From: Granulosicoccus sp964352535
GTDB lineage: Bacteria > Pseudomonadota > Gammaproteobacteria > Granulosicoccales > Granulosicoccaceae
Reading direction: 5' to 3'
DNA length: 49,526 nucleotides
Assembly: GCA_964352535.1 (NCBI GenBank)
Contig: CAYGSW010000005.1
Location: 1-49,526 of the forward strand
Under the pieces are notes generated by a model. That model had not been told where the DNA came from. It saw only the letters and a list, made by a program, of their open reading frames with translations, and made no database searches. Shown here piece by piece: positions 1 through 7,380 of this stretch; position 1 is the first letter of the stretch; each line of letters begins with the position of its first letter. A program made the position numbers and the translations under genes.

Positions 1-266
1 GATTTCGCGTCGTTGATGCCAATGGCACCGATATCCGCTATAGCCAATCGACCGTTTACAACGCGGCTAACGGCAACCTTCAGAATTCAGAAGTCAATTC
101 AGAAACCAGTGTTGAAGATACACGTGTAACCTGCGCCGAGCCGGTGTCAGGTATTTATTCCCATCAGGTGGGTGATCTTCAAAGGCGATTCATAGGCATT
201 ACAGAGGCTACACAGTTAACAACAGAGCAGCCTGCCAGGTATCAAGTAGTTGTGGCTTGTCACTAG
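1..266 (+). CDS. C-terminal fragment of an unknown protein (5' truncated by window edge)
   Basis: An open frame enters from the window edge with its first full codon at base 3 and ends at the TAG at 264-266, giving 87 residues. The fragment is polar, rich in Asn, Ser, Thr and Glu, and has two Cys (one in a VTCAEP stretch, one next to the last residue). I see no membrane segment and recognise no family. The Asn/Thr-rich composition and the paired Cys would suit an exported protein, but that is a guess. The start lies outside the window. Confidence 0.45.
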   Translation, partial: FRVVDANGTDIRYSQSTVYNAANGNLQNSEVNSETSVEDTRVTCAEPVSGIYSHQVGDLQRRFIGITEATQLTTEQPARYQVVVACH

Positions 267-294
267 TGGAACTACTCGCCATACTACCGTGTAA

Positions 295-495
295 CCGTTA
301 AAGTTCGGTCTGCGATATGTCGCTTTCGCAGGTATTGCGCTGGATTCTGCCTCTTCGAATTCGACACATTCGTCTGATGTTGAACGGCGTCACTTACCAG
401 TCATGTTTGTCGATTTAGTGGGCTCCACTGAACTTGCAACAAGAATTGACCTCTAGCATATGCGTGGAGACTCACTTACACGTTGTTTAGGGTAA
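295..495 (+). pseudogene. Decayed fragment of a class III adenylate/guanylate cyclase domain
   Basis: Frame 1 encodes a stretch (about 379-456) reading ERRHLPVMFVDLVGSTELAT, then RIDL and a stop at 454-456, then HMRGDSLTRCLG and a second stop. This matches the opening strand of class III nucleotide cyclase catalytic domains, typically ERRxxTVLFxDLVGST, including the metal-binding Asp (FVDLVGST). There is no usable upstream ATG, an in-frame stop sits just after the first motif, and the rest of the roughly 180-residue domain is absent. What remains is a remnant and not a working gene. The call rests on the motif alone. Confidence 0.5.
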
Positions 496-562
496 TCTGA
501 ACGTCAGTGATGGCCGACTCTCGGCCAATTTTGGACTTGGATGATGCAGCGATTTCAACCAT

Positions 563-835
563 GTGCGTTCAATCTTTATGAATAACCGATTCTTGTCCGT
601 TGTTCTCGTGATCCTAGGGCTTGTAGTGATGGCCGTTGCATTCATCTTTTTTGCCTCAAATGGTATGCCTTACCAAGATGCAACGGCAAAGCAGCTTGCG
701 TATCAGGCTTCCGAAGCAAAAAAATACATGATTATATTTATAATCGGCTTTCTCGTTTCTGTTGTTGGTACGTATTTTATTGTGATGCAAGTGCGCACAC
801 GCAAAAAAATTAATGGGCGATGTTCGCCCGACTAA
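563..835 (+). CDS. Small two-helix membrane protein, unknown function
   Basis: This 90-residue protein has two clear hydrophobic segments, about residues 10-31 and 54-75, separated by a polar loop rich in Ala, Gln and Lys. It ends in a basic tail (RTRKK), which suggests a cytoplasmic C-terminus. The frame opens with GTG at 563, but the ATG at 578 (residue 6, MNNRFLS) is an equally good start. Neither has a clear Shine-Dalgarno sequence. I recognise no family. It sits alone between a decayed cyclase fragment and the peroxiredoxin gene on the other strand. Confidence 0.5.
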   Translation: MRSIFMNNRFLSVVLVILGLVVMAVAFIFFASNGMPYQDATAKQLAYQASEAKKYMIIFIIGFLVSVVGTYFIVMQVRTRKKINGRCSPD

Positions 836-1042
836 CTAATACAGTTATTAACACGTTGGAGTCTTCCGAAAGGCTGGATTGACGACTGAACAGCGACAGG
901 GTGGGGGATTTTCAATTGACAAAACTGGGGAATCATCCACTGGCATTGACGCAGACGATGTGCGATTGAGTCACACTCCGTTCTCTATCTGTACAGCATC
1001 GGAATAGCCCACTACCTTCCTCTCGAGTAAAACTTCCAGAAG
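836..1042. other. Gene-free stretch, nothing recognised
   Basis: These 207 bases lie between the converging small membrane protein gene and the peroxiredoxin gene. All frames are interrupted by stops and I found no convincing terminator hairpin with a T tract. Like 267-562 it may be decayed coding sequence, but no motif supports a family. Confidence 0.3.
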
Positions 1043-1570
1043 TTACAACGTTTTCAGATAATCAAGCATAGACTCAGCTTTCGACACATCAAGTGGCACG
1101 CCGGGTGGATTGTCTTTGAAACCAGGCTCGACAAACAGCTTCTCTATGGTGCGGTCGATGACCAGCATCGAGTAACGCCAACTTCGCATTCCCAAGCCCT
1201 GTTCGGTGCGCTCTACCAACATACCCATTTTGCGCGAGAACTCCCCGTTACCATCAGGAAGCATGAAAGTCTTCTCGATGCTTTGAGAAAGCGCCCATTG
1301 GTACATGACAAAAGCGTCGTTCACCGCAAGACAAACCACCGTATCAACGCCCTCTGCCATGAAAGCGTCATGTAGCCGTTCGTAACCTGGCAAATGACTC
1401 TCCGAACAAGCCGGAGTAAAAGCGCCAGGCAGAGCAAAAAGCACAACCCGTTTGCCCGCGAAGACGTCATCGCTTGTCAGGGTCTTCCATTCAAACGGGT
1501 TAGGACTGTTGAGCGTGTCGTTACGGACGCGTGTGTGAAAGGAGGCGTCGGGGACTGTCTGGGGGTGCAT
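1043..1570 (-). CDS. Peroxiredoxin, Prx5/hybrid-type (AhpC/TSA-redoxin family)
   Basis: A thiol peroxidase that reduces H2O2 and alkyl hydroperoxides in the cytoplasm. The peroxidatic-Cys motif is the Prx5 form PGAFTPACSESHLPGY, preceded by the strand KRVVLFALPG. The conserved VNDAFVMYQWA segment and the C-terminal EPGF region also fit. The length of 175 residues is normal for a single-domain Prx5 without fused glutaredoxin. I chose the ATG at 1570 because it has GAGAG five bases upstream; an in-frame TTG at 1582 would add four residues. A sigma70-like promoter lies just upstream at 1608-1636, so the gene is probably transcribed separately from the purine operon behind it. Confidence 0.9.
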   Translation of the reverse strand: MHPQTVPDASFHTRVRNDTLNSPNPFEWKTLTSDDVFAGKRVVLFALPGAFTPACSESHLPGYERLHDAFMAEGVDTVVCLAVNDAFVMYQWALSQSIEKTFMLPDGNGEFSRKMGMLVERTEQGLGMRSWRYSMLVIDRTIEKLFVEPGFKDNPPGVPLDVSKAESMLDYLKTL

Positions 1571-1607
1571 GGTGTCTCTCAATTAATAGGTTGATTGGTG
1601 TATTGGC

Positions 1608-1636
1608 ATACTATCGCGGCTTTGTCGCCATGTGAA
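1608..1636 (-). promoter_or_regulatory. Putative sigma70 promoter of the peroxiredoxin gene
   Basis: On the minus strand TTCACA (complement of 1631-1636) is followed 17 bases later by TAGTAT (complement of 1608-1613). This gives a leader of about 30 bases before the ATG at 1570. The call is by consensus match only. Confidence 0.4.
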
Positions 1637-1640
1637 TTGC

Positions 1641-1660
1641 TCAAGGCAGCAGTTCCTTGA
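1641..1660. terminator. Short stem-loop after the purine operon
   Basis: TCAAGG (1641-1646) pairs with CCTTGA (1655-1660) around an 8-base loop, about 20 bases beyond the stop of the zinc dehydrogenase gene. There is no T tract, so it is a weak terminator candidate. It also lies directly upstream of the peroxiredoxin -35 box and could be an operator instead. Confidence 0.25.
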
Positions 1661-1680
1661 TGTATACCATGCAAGGACAT

Positions 1681-2721
1681 TTATTCGCTGACCACAGCCA
1701 CTTTTATTGCAGAACGATCAGACTCTGCTGTTTCAAACGCTTTGATGATGTCATCCAATGCAAACCGATGCGTGATTAGTGGTTTCACGTCCAGCCGCCC
1801 AGAGGCAATCAGCTCGAAAGCCTGATCATAGTTCTCGCGCGACAAACCGAAGGCGCCGGTAACGACCAGCTCCCGGTAGTGGATTGCATTGACATCCATT
1901 ACGGCTGTCTCGCCAGCGGAAAAACCGGCGAAAAGACTCACTCGTCCAGCGTATGCAACCAGGTCAGTCACTTGCCGGGCCAGGTTGATGCTCCCAATAG
2001 CACAGATCGCAACATCGGCACCGTGTCCGCCGGTCTCATCCAGCACACGCCTGGTGACATCATCATGCCGGGAATCAATGACCACATCAGCTCCGGCAGC
2101 TAGTGCCATATCGCGCCGTGGAGAATTCGGATCACACAAGATGATTCGCCTGGCACCCCTCAGCCTCGCCACACGAACATGTAGCTGTCCGATAGGTCCA
2201 CCACCAAGGATGACAACAGTGTCTTCACTTGATAAACCAACCCGGTTCTGACCGTTCAACACACACGCCAGTGGTTCAGCCAAGGCCACTTCTTCGAAGC
2301 TCATTCCAGCCGGTATGCAGCGTAGATTGCCTGCACGTACCGCTGACGCCGGGATACGAATGAATTCTGCGAACGCCCCATCAACCTCGTAGCCAATGTT
2401 GGCGCCATGTTCGCACAAGTTCTCGTAACCACGCTTGCATTGTTGGCAGTATCCACAAGCCATGGCGGGACACAAGGCCACGTGATCTCCTACACTAAAA
2501 CCTTCGTGTCCACCGGTATCAGCCAGCTCTCCGGCAAACTCATGGCCGATTACCGATGGATAGCGAACACCCGCTGTCTTGCGGCCCCGATATATGCGTA
2601 TATCAGTACCACAGAGGGTGGCAGCACGTACACGGATCAACATGTCCCCCGCTTCTAACGTTGGAGATGGTGTGTCCTTTAGGGATAGCTGATTAGGCGC
2701 ACTGAGGATGGCGGCTTTCAT
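1681..2721 (-). CDS. Zinc-dependent MDR alcohol/polyol dehydrogenase
   Basis: A 346-residue medium-chain dehydrogenase of the sorbitol/threonine dehydrogenase type. Catalytic zinc ligands are visible as Cys37 (TLCGTD) and His60-Glu61 (GHE). The structural zinc site has four Cys at 89, 92, 95 and 103 (ACGYCQQC and NLC). The Rossmann motif GGGPIG lies near residue 172. It is the last gene of the purine operon, its ATG overlapping the xdhC stop as ATGA, so it is translationally coupled to purine-oxidation genes. Its substrate cannot be read from the sequence. A role in oxidising a purine-derived or sugar alcohol is only inferred from position. Confidence 0.85.
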   Translation of the reverse strand: MKAAILSAPNQLSLKDTPSPTLEAGDMLIRVRAATLCGTDIRIYRGRKTAGVRYPSVIGHEFAGELADTGGHEGFSVGDHVALCPAMACGYCQQCKRGYENLCEHGANIGYEVDGAFAEFIRIPASAVRAGNLRCIPAGMSFEEVALAEPLACVLNGQNRVGLSSEDTVVILGGGPIGQLHVRVARLRGARRIILCDPNSPRRDMALAAGADVVIDSRHDDVTRRVLDETGGHGADVAICAIGSINLARQVTDLVAYAGRVSLFAGFSAGETAVMDVNAIHYRELVVTGAFGLSRENYDQAFELIASGRLDVKPLITHRFALDDIIKAFETAESDRSAIKVAVVSE

Positions 2722-3563
2722 ACCTTACAACCTGAGCTTGAGAAGGCAAAGCGCTGCCGGGCTGTCAACACGTCACCAACACCTGCTATCGCCACTTCCA
2801 TAGGCGTATTGCCAGTTTCAACTCCAGCTCCTATAGGTGCTGTCAGTTGTGCAATTTCCTGATCATCAAAGCCCTTACGCTTTAGACGATGACGAAATTT
2901 TACAGCCTTGCTGCGTGACGCTATAAGCCCACAGTAGGTTGAATCACCACGCGAAAGTACAGCTTCGACCACCTCCATATCCAATTCATGGCTATGAGTC
3001 ATTACGAGATAATATGCTGATGGGCTCAAGGCTTCGATGTGTTGATAGGTATTGGCATTCATCAAGCTGGTAGAAACCTGAGAGGCAAAAACTCCATCGC
3101 CATCACGCTCGACAAGTTCATCAATATGTGCAAGCCAGTCGGCGCGGCTGTCATGAAACATTGTCACACACGGGAGGCGTAATGCAATTCTGGCAATTTC
3201 TTGCGCTACATGCCCAGCGCCGAAAACGTGCAATCTGAAATCATTAGCCATGTGCATGTCAAATTGTAGTTCTACCTTTCCACCACAACATTGCGACAGT
3301 TCCTTACCCAGACTGAATATTCGTGTGCTAACAGGTTCACCCAACGGTGCAGATGATGAAGAGCAATCCATCAGCGCTCGAGCATGTGCAATGCCTTCAA
3401 GTTCCAGCGCTCCACCACCAATAGTTCCATACACTTTCTCGTTAGTGACCACCATACGCGTACCCACAGTTCGTGGAGCAGAGCCAGTTACGTGCACCAC
3501 CATAACAACAACACAAGCGCTGTTATCACGACGACAGTGACATAGCGCTGCTAGCCAATCCAT
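2718..3563 (-). CDS. xdhC: Xanthine dehydrogenase maturation protein XdhC
   Basis: XdhC binds molybdenum cofactor, promotes its sulfuration and delivers it to the XdhB subunit. Family motifs are present in order: HVTGSAPRTVGTRM, YGTIGGGALE, then the LGKELSQCCGGKVEL Cys-Cys motif, followed by a Rossmann-like half opening with VFGAGHVAQE and ending with GLIASRSKAVKFRHRL and GAGVETGNTP. The length of 281 residues is normal. The start codon overlaps the xdhB stop (TGATG), and its own stop overlaps the next ATG, so the gene is embedded in the operon exactly where the chaperone is usually found, after the catalytic subunits. Confidence 0.94.
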   Translation of the reverse strand: MDWLAALCHCRRDNSACVVVMVVHVTGSAPRTVGTRMVVTNEKVYGTIGGGALELEGIAHARALMDCSSSSAPLGEPVSTRIFSLGKELSQCCGGKVELQFDMHMANDFRLHVFGAGHVAQEIARIALRLPCVTMFHDSRADWLAHIDELVERDGDGVFASQVSTSLMNANTYQHIEALSPSAYYLVMTHSHELDMEVVEAVLSRGDSTYCGLIASRSKAVKFRHRLKRKGFDDQEIAQLTAPIGAGVETGNTPMEVAIAGVGDVLTARQRFAFSSSGCKV

Positions 3564-5947
3564 CAGGCACGTCGCTTAGCTGCAACAGCTGTGCACGCTC
3601 TTAGTACTTCCTCTGGCGTTGCCGGTGCATTGAGCAAGGGAAACTGCTGATAGTTATCCAGAGACGCTATAGCATCTCTGATGGCCGCGAACACAGAGAT
3701 TGCCAGCATTAAAGGAGGTTCTCCCACTGCCTTGGAATGGAAAACTGTTGCCGCATCGTTAGGGCTATCGCCGAGCAGATTGACGTTGAATTCATGTGGC
3801 ATATCACCAATAGCGGGTATCTTGTAGGTCGCTGGCCCATCGGTGAGCAGGCGTCCTTTGTTATCCCATGAAAGCTCTTCATGCGTAAGCCAACCAGCAC
3901 CTTGCACAAACCCTCCTTCCACCTGCCCGATGTCGATTGCCGGATTTATCGACTGCCCGACATCATGGAGGATATCGGTTCGCAGAATCTCAGTCTCACC
4001 GGTCAGAGTATCAATCATGACTTCAGAAACAGCAGCACCATTGGCGTAATAGTAGAACGGCTGACCTTTGGCTTGCTCACGATCATAGTGGATCTGTGGT
4101 GTGCGATAAAATCCTGTAGCGCTGAGGGACACGCGATCACGATACGCTGACATGGCAAGCTCGGGCCAGCTGTAGACCTTGCCACTGCCACTTTCACTGG
4201 CGCGGGCGTGGGCGTGGGCGTGGGCATCTACATCATTAGCCGTTTCGCCTTCTGCAATAACCACACAGTCAGCCGAAAAGTGTATGCACGCTGCATCCAC
4301 TCCATGCTTCGCCTGCAAGTACTCCATCAGACGTCGCTTGATCTCCTTCGCAGCCATTAGCGCAGCCATACCATTGAGATCAGTTCCCGAAGAAGCAGCG
4401 GTAGCAGATGAGTTTGGCACCTTATCAGTACGGGTAGCCATCACCGCAACCCGCTCCAGACTCATACCCAGCTCCTGCGCAACAATCTGTTGCACTTTCA
4501 CCATCAGTCCCTGGCCCATTTCGGTGCCACCATGATTTAGCTGCGCACTGCCATCAGAATAAACATGCAACAACGCACCTGCCTGATTAAGGTGCTTTAC
4601 GGTGAACGATATACCGAACTTAACCGGTGTGATGGCAATGCCTTTTTTGTAGACACCATTGCTTTGATTAGACTGCCTGATAGCCGCGCGACGCGCCTGA
4701 TAATCAGACGACTGCTCTAGCTCACTAAGCAACCGCGGCACAGTAAACGTTTCCACTTTCTGGTGATACGGTGTGATGTTGCGTTCACCATCACCATAGA
4801 GATTAATTCTGCGAATCTCCAACGGATCTTTGCCAAGCGCAAACGCAATTTCATCGATGACAGTTTCCGCCACCATCATCCCTTGTGGCCCTCCAAACCC
4901 ACGAAATGCGGTATTGGAGACGGTGTGGGTTTTGCAGCGCAGTCCATCAATAGTGACGTCGGGCAGATAATAGGCATTGTCACAATGAAACATCGCCCTG
5001 TCGACAATAGCGTCCGACAAGTCCGGTGAATGGCCGCACTGCCCAGCCAACATGTACTCTATGCCGACAATACGTCCCTCATTGTCAAAACCGACATCGT
5101 AACGATTAAGAAACCCATGGCGTTTACCCGTCATGATCATGTCATCGCGTCTCGACAAACGGCAACTGACGCTCACCCCATTGCGAAGCGCAAACAACGC
5201 AGCAAACACAGCACATGCTGTTGCATGCGTTTCCTTGCCGCCAAAGCCACCACCCATTCGTCGCACCACAACGTTAACGCGATGCATGGCTATACCCAGA
5301 GCATTTGCTACCAGGTGTTGGGTCTCGGTGGGGTTCTGATTGCTCGACCAGAGCGTAACACCGCCATCCTCTTCGGGTCGGGCACGTGCTACCTGCCCCT
5401 CCAGATAAAAGTGCTCCTGACCACCGATGTGTAGCTCGCCTTGTAGTCTGTTGGGTGCACTGGCTAAAGCTGCCTTCGAATCCCCGCGCTTCATGGTGTG
5501 TGGTGGCCGCACAAATACCTGTCCTGACACCGCGTCTGCGATATCCAGCAAAGGCTCATGTTCATCGTATTCAGCATGCGCCTTGAGCACAGCCTGACGT
5601 GCCAGTCGATGACTTGTCGCTGCAACCACAAACAGCGGCTGGCCCAGATAATTTATGGTGTCTTCAACCAGTAATGGGTCACCCGGAAAAACAGGCCCAA
5701 TATCCGTGGCGTGTGGCAAATCGGCAAATGTCATGACATCGACAACACCGGGTGATGATTGAACGTCATCGACATCCAGAGACACCAGTTTGCCATGCGC
5801 TATTGCGCTCGGACCAATGGCTACATGCAACAGCCCCCGAGTCTGCTCCATGTCATCCACATAGCGCGCTACACCTGTGACATGTTCACGCGCACTATCG
5901 TGAGCGTTTGAAACTCCGGCAATCTGACTGCGAGGACGCTCTGTCAC
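3563..5947 (-). CDS. xdhB: Xanthine dehydrogenase molybdenum-binding subunit XdhB
   Basis: The catalytic subunit oxidises hypoxanthine to xanthine and xanthine to urate at a molybdopterin centre. The 794-residue length is normal for the two-subunit bacterial enzyme. Visible motifs are the substrate/Moco segments RRMGGGFGGKET and TAFRGFGGPQGM, the LNHGGTEMGQGL stretch, and the C-terminal KAVGEPPLML containing the catalytic Glu. An unusual HAHAHA dipeptide run (in DVDAHAHAHARASES) lies in a surface linker and is encoded by a GGGCGT hexamer repeat at 4204-4223. Start and stop both overlap neighbouring genes. A substrate range beyond xanthine, for example other N-heterocycles, cannot be excluded. 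Confidence 0.95.
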   Translation of the reverse strand: MTERPRSQIAGVSNAHDSAREHVTGVARYVDDMEQTRGLLHVAIGPSAIAHGKLVSLDVDDVQSSPGVVDVMTFADLPHATDIGPVFPGDPLLVEDTINYLGQPLFVVAATSHRLARQAVLKAHAEYDEHEPLLDIADAVSGQVFVRPPHTMKRGDSKAALASAPNRLQGELHIGGQEHFYLEGQVARARPEEDGGVTLWSSNQNPTETQHLVANALGIAMHRVNVVVRRMGGGFGGKETHATACAVFAALFALRNGVSVSCRLSRRDDMIMTGKRHGFLNRYDVGFDNEGRIVGIEYMLAGQCGHSPDLSDAIVDRAMFHCDNAYYLPDVTIDGLRCKTHTVSNTAFRGFGGPQGMMVAETVIDEIAFALGKDPLEIRRINLYGDGERNITPYHQKVETFTVPRLLSELEQSSDYQARRAAIRQSNQSNGVYKKGIAITPVKFGISFTVKHLNQAGALLHVYSDGSAQLNHGGTEMGQGLMVKVQQIVAQELGMSLERVAVMATRTDKVPNSSATAASSGTDLNGMAALMAAKEIKRRLMEYLQAKHGVDAACIHFSADCVVIAEGETANDVDAHAHAHARASESGSGKVYSWPELAMSAYRDRVSLSATGFYRTPQIHYDREQAKGQPFYYYANGAAVSEVMIDTLTGETEILRTDILHDVGQSINPAIDIGQVEGGFVQGAGWLTHEELSWDNKGRLLTDGPATYKIPAIGDMPHEFNVNLLGDSPNDAATVFHSKAVGEPPLMLAISVFAAIRDAIASLDNYQQFPLLNAPATPEEVLRACTAVAAKRRA
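4204..4223. repeat. GGGCGT hexanucleotide tandem repeat inside xdhB
   Basis: Three perfect GGGCGT units plus a partial fourth (4204-4223) encode a His-Ala dipeptide run on the minus strand. The repeat is in frame, so slippage would add or remove two residues without breaking the gene. Confidence 0.8.
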
Positions 5948-7380
5948 GCACCTGCCTCCATTAACACGCGTTGCAACAGATTTTTAGCTACCTGCAATCG
6001 ATAGCTTGCGCTGGCTCGTGCATCACTAATAGGTTGTAGCTCGGTAGCAAGTGCTGCCTGTGCATCATCAACCGTTGTTTGGTTGTATACCTTGGCCTCA
6101 AGCACCCCCTCGGTGCCATAAGCTCGTACAGGTATCGCAGCCATACCGCCGAACGCCAGTCGCGCATCGTGCGTTACGCCATTGTTCTGTGGAAGATGAA
6201 TAGCCATACAGACACTGGAAATATCATCTTCTGTACGCTTGCTGATTTTGTGTACCGCAAAAATACTATCCTCTGCCGGTATAGGAATATGTATCTGCAG
6301 CACAAACTCACCTGCTTGCAGACACGTCTTGCGGTAACCCAGAAAGTAGTCTTGTATTGGAACAACGCGCGAGCTGTCACCACATTGAAGCGTCAACGTT
6401 GCATCCAGCGCCAGCAGAAGTGGGGGAAGATCTCCAATGGGAGATGCTGATCCAATATTGCCGCCAATAGTGGCCTGATTACGCACCTGGTCAGAACCAA
6501 AACGCAACAACAACTCACGAGCGGCTGGCAGCCTCTCACTCATCAAGGCAAGGCACTCAGCTAATGTCACTGCAGCACCCAACACCATGTGATCAGCGTG
6601 CACCTCCACAGTGCGCATTTGCGGAACATGGCTTACATGAATTATCTGCGACAGCGTTTTCATCTGCTGAGTCACTTCCAGCGCCAGATCGGTGCCTCCG
6701 CCAAGAAGCCTTGCTTGCGGATTGTCTTTGAACAGCTGTGACAATTCACCCAGTGTTTGCGGTTGATGAAAGCCGTTTGTATCAGCAGTGGATGTACGTA
6801 AGGTATCCAGAACACTGATCAGATCAGCTGCGGATTCTGAAGGATGCAACTGGTCGGCTTCATGCCCACCCTGTGCCTCTCGATAATCCAACGCCTTGGC
6901 AGCCGCAGCCTTTATCGGACGATAGCCAGTACACCGACACAAGTTACCACCCAGCGCCTGATCTATCTTGACGCGTAGTTGTTGCTCCGGTTCATCCTGC
7001 TTGTATAACGCATACATTGACATAATGAAACCCGGTGTACAAAAGCCGCACTGCGACCCATGCTCTTCAACCATCGCTCTCTGTACTGGATGAAGTTCAG
7101 GGCCTTGTGCAAGGCTCTCAACACTTAACAGCTGTTTGCCATGCAAAGCACCCACAAACGTAATGCAGCTGTTAATGGATTCATGCAACAACACGGACTG
7201 TCCTGATTCATCTTTGCTGACACTGACGGTCACCACGGTGCACGCACCACAATCACCCGATCCACAACCCTCTTTTGTACCGGTACGATGCCGATGCAAT
7301 CGCAGCCAGTCCAACACCGTTAAATCAGCGGCGCAACTGTCAAGCTCTACCTGTTCATTCTCGTATAAAAACCGAATCAT
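5944..7380 (-). CDS. xdhA: Xanthine dehydrogenase FeS/FAD subunit XdhA
   Basis: The electron-transfer subunit passes electrons from the molybdenum centre through two [2Fe-2S] clusters to FAD and NAD+. The N-terminal plant-type cluster is GCGSGDCGACTVV. The second cluster domain has CGFCTPGFIM and GNLCRCTGYRPI. The FAD domain shows LLGGGTDLAL and IGGNIGSASPIGD. The length of 478 residues matches the fused FeS-plus-FAD form, so no separate FAD subunit is needed. The ATG overlaps the adenine deaminase stop (ATGA) and the TGA overlaps the xdhB start. Confidence 0.95.
   Translation of the reverse strand: MIRFLYENEQVELDSCAADLTVLDWLRLHRHRTGTKEGCGSGDCGACTVVTVSVSKDESGQSVLLHESINSCITFVGALHGKQLLSVESLAQGPELHPVQRAMVEEHGSQCGFCTPGFIMSMYALYKQDEPEQQLRVKIDQALGGNLCRCTGYRPIKAAAAKALDYREAQGGHEADQLHPSESAADLISVLDTLRTSTADTNGFHQPQTLGELSQLFKDNPQARLLGGGTDLALEVTQQMKTLSQIIHVSHVPQMRTVEVHADHMVLGAAVTLAECLALMSERLPAARELLLRFGSDQVRNQATIGGNIGSASPIGDLPPLLLALDATLTLQCGDSSRVVPIQDYFLGYRKTCLQAGEFVLQIHIPIPAEDSIFAVHKISKRTEDDISSVCMAIHLPQNNGVTHDARLAFGGMAAIPVRAYGTEGVLEAKVYNQTTVDDAQAALATELQPISDARASASYRLQVAKNLLQRVLMEAGA

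Noticed and set aside
4015..4535. Open frames opposite xdhB rich in Pro, Thr, Ala and Trp
   Set aside because: They are antisense shadows of the well-supported xdhB gene, with composition caused by the GGGCGT repeat and GC bias, and no ribosome-binding site.
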